DNA of 64,000 bases, taken from positions 1-64,000 of the forward strand of contig JAHEBQ010000011.1 in NCBI GenBank assembly GCA_024642205.1, read 5' to 3'. Under the pieces are notes generated by a model. That model was not told the origin of the DNA, searched no databases, and saw only the letters and a list, made by a program, of their open reading frames with translations. Each line of letters starts with the position of its first letter. Within the stretch, counting starts at the first letter, position 1. Below, piece after piece: positions 27,736 through 38,157 of the stretch. Source of the DNA: Planctomycetaceae bacterium. Its GTDB lineage: Bacteria > Planctomycetota > Planctomycetia > Pirellulales > Pirellulaceae. A program made the translations under genes and the position numbers.

Positions 27736-28314
27736 TCAATAAGCTGTCGCACTACTTGTCGTACCCAACCGTGTCAAATGCTGGCGCAGTCTTTTCCGGG
27801 CCGTCAAAAGTCGATATTCAATCGTGCGAACCGGCACGCCAAGATGACTGGCCATTTGATCGTAAGTCCAATTTTCGGTGTATTTCAGGGTCAGGATTTC
27901 GCGGTCCGGTGGTCGAAGTTGCCCAAGCGCATGATTCAGGTTCGCCTGTTGTTCCCGGGCCAACAACCAGTCCAAAGGCTGCAAGGCCGGTGAAAATGGG
28001 TCCAACTCGGCACTTGGTTTTGCGTGTGATTTCCGATTGGTTCGGCGGTGAAAATTGACGGCCTGTCGAACTGCCAGCCGGTACAACCACGGCGCTACTT
28101 TCTCCGGATCGCGCGGGACACCTGTCGTTTTCGGCAGGCCGCATTTGTGGGTTGCTGTCTCGGATTGTCGAAACACGGCTAACGCGACTTCCTGGAACAA
28201 ATCATCGACCTCAGGCCGGTCGCCGATGCGGCAGCGCAGCACCTTCTGCAACCAGGGTCGGTGTTGCTCCAACGCGGCGGTCCAGTCAATTGCGTGGGCG
28301 TTTGAGTCGGTCAT
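27736..28314 (-). CDS. ECF-type RNA polymerase sigma factor
   Basis: A 192-residue sigma-70 family factor with only regions 2 and 4. Region 2 reads RPEVDDLFQEVALAVF and APWLYRLAVRQAVNFHRR; region 4 reads LRPPDREILTLKYTENWTYDQMASHLGVPVRTIEYRLLTARKRL, the -35-binding helix-turn-helix. It is the first gene of a minus-strand operon with a membrane anti-sigma factor, a PDZ protein and a coiled-coil exported protein, a layout that suggests control by an envelope signal. It probably autoregulates, but no promoter could be assigned in the 270 bases upstream. Confidence 0.93.
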   Translation of the reverse strand: MTDSNAHAIDWTAALEQHRPWLQKVLRCRIGDRPEVDDLFQEVALAVFRQSETATHKCGLPKTTGVPRDPEKVAPWLYRLAVRQAVNFHRRTNRKSHAKPSAELDPFSPALQPLDWLLAREQQANLNHALGQLRPPDREILTLKYTENWTYDQMASHLGVPVRTIEYRLLTARKRLRQHLTRLGTTSSATAY

Positions 28315-28587
28315 TGGTTAACAAGACGCGTGAGGTTCTTTCGTGATTTTCACTCCTGAATCATCCCGATCCAGGTAACCACCTTCATAGTCGCCGTTGG
28401 ATGGATTATCCCAACAAGAAAATGGCAAAAAGTGCGATTCTCGGCGAAAACAGCCGAAAAGCACACAAATTCCGCGACTTTTCTGGTTTTCGGGACTGCC
28501 GACAACCGGGAGAAACGCGACTCGGACAAGACGACCTCAAAAACCGGTACAAGTTGCTTTTGCCGAGCATGTCGTCCTCGTCATGTG

Positions 28588-29691
28588 CTACTGAACCGCG
28601 ATGTGTTTCGTCACGCGGATATCGCCATGGCTGGACCGCAATCTGAGCTTCTGGTGTGAGCCAACTTCAGATCCAAATTCAGATTCCGTTTCGCCATGTT
28701 TTGCCTCCATGTTTATCTCTGGATGGACATTCGCCGGAAGTTCAACCGCAATCGATTCATGCGACGTCTCAAGATCGATTGAATGGAAGTTGCTCGAAGT
28801 CATCGTCAGGTCTATCCGACCATGCTCGGATTGGATAGACACATTTCCTCCGGACGCGCTGATTCTGGTGGCGCCAACACTGTTTCTGGCTTTGACGTCA
28901 CCGATGAGATTGGTTGCCACGATATCGCCGTGGGAGGTCTTGAAGTCGCCAATCGAATCGACTTGATCAACCTTGATGTCCGCATGGCTGGCATCGATGG
29001 ACAACTGTCCAACAATCTGTTCGGCTTCGACGTTTCCGTGCGAACAGGAAATCCTGATATCGCCGGTCGCTGATCGTACTGCGGTGTCGCCATGACTAAC
29101 ATCGATCGTCGCTTCGCCAATGTTGTTCGCGATCAAATCGCCATGTGCGTTCTTGATTTTCAGGATTCCACCGAGTTCGGTCACTTCAATGTTCCCGTGT
29201 GAATTTTCCAATTTGGCGTCGGTGTAAATCTTCGCCACAGTAACATCTCCGTGTGCATTTACCAGATTGACTTTGACATCTGGCGGAAGCATCAACGTCA
29301 GGTTGGACTCGACTCCGTTGAGATCCGGTGTCGGATCGGGAAGAACGACACGCCACGTCTGTGTTTTGCCGACGGTCTGGATGTCCATCGCCAATTCGTT
29401 GATCAACTGATCGGCCAGTTCACGGGAATCGGCCCATACCTTTGAATTCCATTTCCAACCTGGTTCTCCAAGCGACAACTCGAGGTTGATGTTACCGAAC
29501 CTGTTGACGACATCGATCGCAGCGATGCCCTCGCTGAACTTGCCTGCTGCGGTCGATTGGGCCGTCTCTCCGGTATGGGTGAACACGTAACCGTCCACCT
29601 GGTTGAAACCCAGGCTACATCCGGATAATTCGATGGTGAGACAGGCCAGCATCAGCCAAACACCGTTTGAATACGCCAAGACTGGTTTCAT
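28588..29691 (-). CDS. DUF4097-type beta-solenoid lipoprotein
   Basis: A 367-residue lipoprotein: the signal ends in the lipobox LSGC. The mature chain is a DUF4097-like repeat protein with turns of about 18-20 residues, each holding a hydrophobic strand followed by HGD or HGN: NAHGDVTV, NSHGNIEV, NAHGDLIA, VSHGDTAV, CSHGNVEA, ASHADIKV, TSHGDIVA. The stacked turns point to a right-handed beta-solenoid with a column of histidines on one face. It may be a surface or periplasmic adhesin-like scaffold; function is unknown. It follows the Ser/Thr kinase gene on the same strand with a 94-base gap. Confidence 0.85.
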   Translation of the reverse strand: MKPVLAYSNGVWLMLACLTIELSGCSLGFNQVDGYVFTHTGETAQSTAAGKFSEGIAAIDVVNRFGNINLELSLGEPGWKWNSKVWADSRELADQLINELAMDIQTVGKTQTWRVVLPDPTPDLNGVESNLTLMLPPDVKVNLVNAHGDVTVAKIYTDAKLENSHGNIEVTELGGILKIKNAHGDLIANNIGEATIDVSHGDTAVRSATGDIRISCSHGNVEAEQIVGQLSIDASHADIKVDQVDSIGDFKTSHGDIVATNLIGDVKARNSVGATRISASGGNVSIQSEHGRIDLTMTSSNFHSIDLETSHESIAVELPANVHPEINMEAKHGETESEFGSEVGSHQKLRLRSSHGDIRVTKHIAVQ

Positions 29692-29785
29692 GGTTCTACC
29701 TGAGTCGGAACATGGTTTTTATAACTCACGTATTCGCAGTTCCGCTGAATTGCTTGGAAACCGATTTGAGTTTTTGTCTGGTCGG

Positions 29786-31294
29786 CTATCTCGCGGAGTT
29801 CACGATAGAAACAATGGTGAGAATCGGACCGGCCAATGTTGCGATGATGGACAGGATTTTTCCGAGGCGAGTTAGCCAGTAGCCATTCGGAAAGCGCCGG
29901 CCCTCGCTGATATCCCGCAAATCCTCGTTGGCAGCTCGCCAAGTGAAAAATCCCGTGATGATGCCAATCCCAAACGACATCAGAAAGAATGAAATCAGTC
30001 CCCACAACAAAATGCCGCGACTACGATTGGCCTTGATCCATTTTCTCGCCCGACCGATCCGCCAACGGGGTGGGGCGATATCAGGAATATAAAGCACTTC
30101 TGACTGGTGCCCATATCCACTGGTGACCGAGACAACCGAGTCCGCCGGAAGGATTGGATCGATGGCATCAGGAATAATCGCTTCGGGGAAGGAAGATTGC
30201 TCGTGTCGGTCATCGAACCGTTGAGCGACGGCAGTGTCGGGAACTCGTTCGATGACCGGGGGAACGGATCCGAAACTGGGTGCCTGCCCTTCTTCGATTT
30301 GTCGAATCGCTTCAATCAACATCGTGACGGTTTGAAAACGGTCTCTCGGATTCTTGGCTACCATTTTCTTGAACAGCCGATTCACCGCATCGTCATCCGG
30401 CGATCCGGTTTCGATCCGGGGTATGGCAGCATCGCGATGAGCCAATATCGTTTTGACGACGGTTTCGCGTGAAAAAGGCCCGCGCCCTGTAATCAGGCGA
30501 TACATCGTGCAACCCAGTGAATAAATATCGGACCGAGCATCGGCCTGACGCGTGTCTTCTGCCTGTTCGGGAGACATGTACTCAACGGTTCCCATGACTT
30601 GCCCCGTCGTGGTGAGCTGCGCGGATACGTCCTGATCCAAAGCACTGCCAATTCTTGCCAAACCCATATCCAGGACTTTGATTTGACCTTCATCGTTCAA
30701 CAACAGATTTGAGGGCTTGATATCCCGATGTACGATCCCTTTTCCATGAGCGTATTCGAGCCCACTGGCCGCTTGCGAAATGTAATCCAGCGCCAACGAA
30801 ATCGGTATCAGACCGAGTTGCGAAAGAACCTGGGCCAGGTCATGACCCGGCACGTATTCCATGACGAGATAATGAAACCCGTGATGTTCGCCAGCATCGT
30901 AGGCATGAACAATACTTGGATGAGTCAGCCGCGCCGCTACTTTGACTTCCTGGTAAAACCGGGCCACCGCATCTTTGGACTCAAGCACGGTAACCGGCAA
31001 CACCTTGATTGCGACCTGTCGGTCCATTCGCCGGTGCTTGGCCAGAAAAACGGTTCCCATTCCGCCCTGGCCCAGTTTGTCGATGACGACGTAGTCACCA
31101 AAGTAAATGTCTGACGCCTGGCCGGCTTTGAATTTTTCGGCTTGATACTCCGTGATGTGTCCATCGCTAACGAGCCTGGTCAATAACGCTTCGGCCCCGG
31201 TATCGATTTCTTCGCCGTACTTGGTTACATGATCCGACGACAACAGTCCCGCTGCCGTTAACTCATGAAGTACTTTGTGCGCAGATTCCGCCAT
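29786..31294 (-). CDS. Membrane-anchored Hanks-type Ser/Thr protein kinase
   Basis: A 502-residue kinase. After an N-terminal helical segment of about 65 residues (typical of planctomycete kinases: LVSDGHITEYQAEKF), the kinase domain covers residues 66-330: glycine loop GQGGMGTVF, VAIKVLP with the ATP lysine, catalytic loop HRDIKPSN, metal-binding DMG in place of DFG, and APE-like MSPEQAED. The C-terminal part has a Pro-rich linker and two membrane helices (LLWGLISFFLMSFGIGIITG and ILSIIATLAGPILTIVSIV), with almost no periplasmic domain between them. Substrates are unknown. The DUF4097 lipoprotein gene follows it. Confidence 0.92.
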   Translation of the reverse strand: MAESAHKVLHELTAAGLLSSDHVTKYGEEIDTGAEALLTRLVSDGHITEYQAEKFKAGQASDIYFGDYVVIDKLGQGGMGTVFLAKHRRMDRQVAIKVLPVTVLESKDAVARFYQEVKVAARLTHPSIVHAYDAGEHHGFHYLVMEYVPGHDLAQVLSQLGLIPISLALDYISQAASGLEYAHGKGIVHRDIKPSNLLLNDEGQIKVLDMGLARIGSALDQDVSAQLTTTGQVMGTVEYMSPEQAEDTRQADARSDIYSLGCTMYRLITGRGPFSRETVVKTILAHRDAAIPRIETGSPDDDAVNRLFKKMVAKNPRDRFQTVTMLIEAIRQIEEGQAPSFGSVPPVIERVPDTAVAQRFDDRHEQSSFPEAIIPDAIDPILPADSVVSVTSGYGHQSEVLYIPDIAPPRWRIGRARKWIKANRSRGILLWGLISFFLMSFGIGIITGFFTWRAANEDLRDISEGRRFPNGYWLTRLGKILSIIATLAGPILTIVSIVNSAR

Positions 31295-31755
31295 GTTTCA
31301 CCGATCACCTGAAGAGCACCGACCCCTACCACTCTAATCGATTGACGGGAATTCGACAAAGCATTTGCCCAGCATCGGTTGTGAAAACGCGTCCAGCCAG
31401 TCCATTTCCCGGTTTTGCTGCCACGATTCCGGTATTTGGCAAAGTCCGGTATTTGGCAAAGAATTCATGTATCTCGATCTGGTTGACCGATCCTGGTCGG
31501 CCGGACCCGATTCGATTCGGTAGGTGTCCAATCGTCAAACCCGCTGTTTGTGACGCCATCCGTTCTCGCCCGGAGTTGGAAATTCAAAGAATGACCCTGA
31601 CCCTCCAGGACCGATTGTCTTCGGCAATTGATTGGTACGGCCGCAAAGTACGCCAGGGTTATCGGCTTGTTGACGGGCACGGTGAAACAACACGATAATC
31701 CGACAGAGACACAACCAACAAGTCAATTAACTATCGAATAAATTTGGATCTCGTA
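31295..31755. other. Divergent gene-free interval
   Basis: About 460 bases between the kinase (minus) and the DinB-like gene (plus). It contains a 17-base tandem duplication at 31428-31461. The open frame 31342-31698 has no recognisable protein features. Confidence 0.5.
31428..31461. repeat. 17-base tandem direct repeat
   Basis: TCCGGTATTTGGCAAAG occurs twice back to back, without a change, inside the gene-free interval between the kinase and DinB-like genes. Confidence 0.85.
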
Positions 31756-32247
31756 ATGGACACAAAAACCGCAATCAAGACTGCTATTGATACCGCTAAC
31801 ATGATCACGACCTCCTATCTAGGAGATCTTACGGACGAAGAAATGATGCATCGCCCGGCGCCCGGCTGCAATCATATCAAATGGCAGCTTGGACATTTGA
31901 TCGCGTCCGAGCACAGCATGATCAGTCAATGCCTTCCCTCATCGATGCCTGCGCTTCCCGATGGTTTTGCCGAAAAGTACAGCAAGGAAACCGCCGACTC
32001 CGACGATGCCGATGCGTTCGACAGCAAGGAGGTCCTGATGAAGGTTTATGAAGAACAACGAGCCGCGACGTTGGCGGCGCTACAGCAGATTGATCCAGAC
32101 GATTTGGACAAAGAAGGTCCCGAAGCGATTCGAGCTTACTGTCCCACGTTTGGAGCGGCGTTCCTGATGCAAGACGCCCACTGGATGATGCACGCCGGCC
32201 AATGGGCCGTTGTTCGCCGCCAACTCGGCCGCGAGCCGTTGTTTTGA
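31756..32247 (+). CDS. DinB-family protein
   Basis: A 163-residue four-helix-bundle protein of the DinB superfamily, a fold with a metal site built from three histidines. Candidate ligands are His in WQLGHLIASEH and two in HWMMHAGQW. Relatives include small-thiol-dependent transferases and proteins of unknown role; no specific activity can be named. The ATG at 31756 is used; the track start at 31744 is a TTG. It is convergent with gyrB, with about 200 bases in between. Confidence 0.85.
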   Translation: MDTKTAIKTAIDTANMITTSYLGDLTDEEMMHRPAPGCNHIKWQLGHLIASEHSMISQCLPSSMPALPDGFAEKYSKETADSDDADAFDSKEVLMKVYEEQRAATLAALQQIDPDDLDKEGPEAIRAYCPTFGAAFLMQDAHWMMHAGQWAVVRRQLGREPLF

Positions 32248-32449
32248 TAGGCTAACGGCCATGCGACGGGTCATTTGTTTGCCGTGCCCGCTGGTGTTTT
32301 CCAGTGTGCCGGCAACACCCGGTGTGCTCAGCGATGAAAAGAAGGTTGAAGTTGCTGCCCAGCGAGGTTCGTCCATTACCCCTTTCGACCGTCTGCTTGA
32401 TTTCCCGTCAACGCAAGGCGTGAACCTGTATCCCGACTTGTAAGTCGAG

Positions 32450-34903
<2,454 letters not shown>

Positions 34904-34950
34904 CTATCATTCCGGTTAGCGACGTTTCGAGTGGCACGTCAAATTTCAGT

Positions 34951-35394
34951 TCAGTTGATTTTTCCGACTCGAAAACGCAGATCTTTGAAGTTGTTTTGGG
35001 GGAGCTGAGTTTGCAATTCAGCCAGGATTTTCTTTTTTCTGAATTCAAGCTGTTGGTTAACGCCTGAGTGACTCACTACAATTTCGAGGACGCCCGCCCG
35101 TATCGAGCCGACTTTGGTTTTCGATTGCCATTGAGCCCCCACTATTTTTCTCCAGATGAGTTCCAGTTCGTTTGCAGATTCTGTTTGGGAATAACCTTTG
35201 CGAGCCATCAGTTGAGCAAGGAGGTCGGCGGGTCGCTGTGGTCGACGACGGAATCGCTGTCTGGCCTTCACCAGGTCATTTGCCTGATCAAAATCCTGTT
35301 CGTCGTAGGGTCCAGTCAATGCACTTTCCTTGCTCGCATTTTTTGAATCAGCAACTCGGTTTCCCTCGGTTTCCGTTCTCCGGAGAGAGTTCAT
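34951..35394 (-). CDS. dciA: DciA-like (DUF721) replicative helicase operator
   Basis: A 147-residue protein of the DUF721/DciA family, which loads or operates the replicative helicase DnaB in bacteria that lack DnaC/DnaI. The family part is residues about 50-147: LLAQLMARKGYSQ, WRKIVGAQWQSKTKVGSIRAGVLEIVVSHS, and QLEFRKKKILAELQ. The N-terminal third is charged and probably disordered. It begins six bases after the dnaN stop and lies 53 bases before gyrB, the slot often held by recF-dciA in other bacteria. Only DciA is present here. Confidence 0.88.
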   Translation of the reverse strand: MNSLRRTETEGNRVADSKNASKESALTGPYDEQDFDQANDLVKARQRFRRRPQRPADLLAQLMARKGYSQTESANELELIWRKIVGAQWQSKTKVGSIRAGVLEIVVSHSGVNQQLEFRKKKILAELQTQLPQNNFKDLRFRVGKIN

Positions 35395-35400
35395 GGCTGA

Positions 35401-36516
35401 CTAGCGTCGGTCTTTGGATAGCGGCATGATCACGTAACCGTAATTGTCGTCCGTTTCACAATAGGCTGCTGCTTCTCCATTTTCGACATCCAGCGTGAAC
35501 GTCTTGTCGGGCTGCAGGACTTTCAAAAAATCGGCGACATAGCGATGATCCAGCGTGATGGTCAATTCGGCCCTGTCAAACGGGACGGGCATCTCAATGC
35601 GAGATTGACCAATTTCGGCAGTGCTGTTGCTGAGGACCAGTGAACCGTCTTTGAACGTAAAGTCAATTCCTCGGCTTTCCTCGCTGGCAACAATCGCGGC
35701 TTGACGCAAGGCAGAATACATGGGACCGACCGGGATATCGATCCGGTTGCTTTGGTCTCGTTTCGGCAATACATCCCGCCATTTCGGAAACCGTCCTTCC
35801 ACCAACCGCGTGTAAAAAATACCTCCTGGCTCCTTCATCAGCAAATCGTTGGGTCGGGCCGAAACCTGGACCGGGACTTCGCCATCCGGCAGGATTCGCT
35901 CCATCAAGTGCATCGCTCGAGATGGCACAATCGTCGTGGAACCGGATTGAGGATTCCCTACCTTTTTGAGGACTCCCTGCATCTTGGCCAGTCGCCGACC
36001 ATCGGTCCCGACCGCGGTGATTGTCTTGTCGTCCATTTCCAACAACACCCCACCAAGAGCATAGCGACTGCTTTCCGAGTCTGTAGCGAACAGCGTTCGT
36101 TTGATGAGTTCTTTGAGAATGTTGGCATTGATTTCGTAATAATCAACTTCGTCAAAGTGGGCGACTTCTGGAAACTCGTCCGGATTCTGAGCCTGCAGTT
36201 CAAACCGGCTGTTGAATCCCGTGATCAACGTTTTGTCGGAACTGGCATCGATCACCAGCTCTTCATCGTTGGACTCCCGAAGAATCATGCTTAACCGCGA
36301 AACGGGTACCACTGCCATGCCTGGAGTTATGATTTCCAGGTCTGGAACCGCCATGCGAACCCCTACTTCCGTATCGGTCGCCGTCAGATTTCCAGCGTCT
36401 TTGGAAACATCCAGTTTCACGTTTTGAAGAATCGTTTTGGGGCTACGAGCTGGAGCGACCGCAGCAGCAATCTGAAAGACTCGCAGAAACGATTCTCGAT
36501 TGATTTTAATTTTCAC
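35401..36516 (-). CDS. dnaN: DNA polymerase III beta subunit (sliding clamp)
   Basis: A 371-residue clamp subunit with the three-domain pattern; it begins MKIKINRESFLRVFQIAAAVAPARSPKTILQNVKL and ends in GYVIMPLSKDRR, close to the canonical VMPMRL-type end. Two clamp subunits encircle DNA and tether polymerase III. The start codon is GTG with AAAGGA six bases upstream. It lies between the candidate origin region and dciA in the dnaA-dnaN-dciA-gyrB row. Confidence 0.96.
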   Translation of the reverse strand: MKIKINRESFLRVFQIAAAVAPARSPKTILQNVKLDVSKDAGNLTATDTEVGVRMAVPDLEIITPGMAVVPVSRLSMILRESNDEELVIDASSDKTLITGFNSRFELQAQNPDEFPEVAHFDEVDYYEINANILKELIKRTLFATDSESSRYALGGVLLEMDDKTITAVGTDGRRLAKMQGVLKKVGNPQSGSTTIVPSRAMHLMERILPDGEVPVQVSARPNDLLMKEPGGIFYTRLVEGRFPKWRDVLPKRDQSNRIDIPVGPMYSALRQAAIVASEESRGIDFTFKDGSLVLSNSTAEIGQSRIEMPVPFDRAELTITLDHRYVADFLKVLQPDKTFTLDVENGEAAAYCETDDNYGYVIMPLSKDRR

Positions 36517-36815
36517 AGTTAGTCCTTTTTCTGGGTCGTGACTTGTTCAGGCGATTTGCGTTTAACTAATCTATTTTTCTTTTCAGTATTAGCATTTATA
36601 TGGTGCCAAAAATGTCGGTAACTTTTTGATTCGAGATGTAAACTACTGCATGACAACCATTAACGTCGATCAGGTTGGAGTGGAAAACGTGTTGGTAGAG
36701 CGTTGATGAATGGTTCGTAATCTGGCGACAAAATTGCCAATAAGTCGGATTTGATGGATGACTGTTGATAACGGCTGTTTTTCATGCAAACGACAAACAG
36801 GTTAGAAACACGTTT
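36517..36815. other. Candidate replication origin region (dnaA-dnaN interval)
   Basis: A 299-base gap between dnaA and dnaN, a common place for oriC. It holds an AT-rich stretch around 36561-36602 that could serve as unwinding element, one near-consensus DnaA box on the minus strand (TTATCAACA, at 36763-36771, one mismatch to TTATCCACA) and a poorer one at 36679-36687. The box count is low for a typical origin, so this is a candidate only; the dnaN promoter should also be here. Confidence 0.45.
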
Positions 36816-38030
36816 TCAGACAAAATTAATTTGACTGGCGAACTGTTCAGTAAGCTGTTGTTTCAGTTTGAAAACAACATTTCTTGTCGAACCCGAATCG
36901 ATATTGCTGTCCCCACCAGAGACGAGCTTTTCGATTTTTCGATTCGCATGCATAATCGTGGAATGGTCCCGGTTTCCAAAGTAGGTACCAATTTTTAGAA
37001 AGCTGGTGCCTAACAGAGTTCGATTCAAATAGATCGCGACCCCGCGAGCCATCACGATCGATTGCTTTCGGGAGTCACTCTTGAGTTCGGCTACCTTGAG
37101 GTTGAACTCGGCAGCAACGCTCCTGATGATCAACTGAGACAACGAATCAAGGTCGCCGACCGATTTCTTGAATATCCTAGTGAGCCTTGTCGCATCGATG
37201 GGCTGAATTGGATCTGCTTTTCTTGCACGCAACGACGTCTTGATTTGGGCAAACACGTGATCGAGTTTTGGAACGGTCACATTCAAACGATCGACCAGCA
37301 ATTTCATGGCGTCTTCAGTAAGTTGAATCTGGTTGATTTTGGCGAGGTCCCGAACGATTTCGAGTCGCGCGGTGGGACCCGGCGGATTGACGGGAAGGGT
37401 CAGTCCGCTGGAAAGCCGAGACACCAGTTGGGCAGAGAGGCCACTACAAAGTTGAGGCGACACCCCCATCGTGATCACTATTGCCCTGTTTTTACGACAC
37501 ATTTCTTCCAGTATCAGCAGAAATTCATTTTGAGCTGCCGATTTATCAACCAACCGGTGAAGGTCGTCGACGACCAGTCCGCTGCTCTGGACCAATCGCT
37601 TTCGAAAGTCTTCTACCGAATCAGCCTCCAATGCGGCACGGAATCGACGATCGAAATCCAGCGCAGTCATGAATACCGTTTTGCCAGGATTGGTCCTGGT
37701 CGGTTGGGTGGAGAAAGGAACAACGGAATCCGTTTGAAGAGTTGTTTCATCGCGATCCGAAAGTTCCGAAACAATCGTCAACGCGAGCGATGTCTTGCCG
37801 GTACCCGCGGGACCAAACAAGACGACGGGCCATTGCGAGTCCAGCATCGCCTGACGTACCGAGCGGTTTTTACGGACCAGGTACCTAAGCAATACATTTG
37901 ACTCGTCGCCGACGAAACGCGCAATGCCTAACGGACGGGCATCGGATGCCGATATATCGCCGCTGAAACCGGTACTCCGAAGGTGGCGGAAGGGTACCGA
38001 AAAAACCTGATCAATGGCCGCCGTTGTCAT
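36816..38030 (-). CDS. dnaA: Chromosomal replication initiator DnaA, divergent and short
   Basis: A 404-residue initiator. The AAA+ domain has Walker A GPAGTGKTS in place of the usual GG.GLGKTHL, Walker B LVVDDLHRL, and QLVSRLSSGL in box VII. The C-terminal domain IV is well kept: IVMARGVAIYLNRTLLGTSFLKIG and FGNRDHSTIMHANRKIE, which bind DnaA boxes. The usual N-terminal domain I is absent; only about 40 residues precede the AAA+ region, and the FVVG.SN motif reads FVGDESN. The protein is adapted but very probably functional, since the DNA-binding signature is intact. It is divergent from nothing close: the next gene upstream, a cysteine desulfurase, is on the same strand. Confidence 0.93.
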   Translation of the reverse strand: MTTAAIDQVFSVPFRHLRSTGFSGDISASDARPLGIARFVGDESNVLLRYLVRKNRSVRQAMLDSQWPVVLFGPAGTGKTSLALTIVSELSDRDETTLQTDSVVPFSTQPTRTNPGKTVFMTALDFDRRFRAALEADSVEDFRKRLVQSSGLVVDDLHRLVDKSAAQNEFLLILEEMCRKNRAIVITMGVSPQLCSGLSAQLVSRLSSGLTLPVNPPGPTARLEIVRDLAKINQIQLTEDAMKLLVDRLNVTVPKLDHVFAQIKTSLRARKADPIQPIDATRLTRIFKKSVGDLDSLSQLIIRSVAAEFNLKVAELKSDSRKQSIVMARGVAIYLNRTLLGTSFLKIGTYFGNRDHSTIMHANRKIEKLVSGGDSNIDSGSTRNVVFKLKQQLTEQFASQINFV

Positions 38031-38157
38031 GCCGGAAAATGCCTAAAAAACTCTAGAAAAACACGGAGTTTGGTAACCCGGAATTCTACCAGTTTTTGCC
38101 TCTCGGCACGAGTTGATTTAGTCGAATTTGGGGCTCATTTTCAACCTTCTCAACGCT

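Noticed and set aside
31342-31698. 118-residue frame in the kinase-DinB gap
   Set aside because: No ribosome binding site, no motif, and it runs through the 17-base tandem repeat.
37062-37901. 279-residue plus-strand frame opposite dnaA
   Set aside because: Antisense shadow; dnaA has clear motifs in the other direction.
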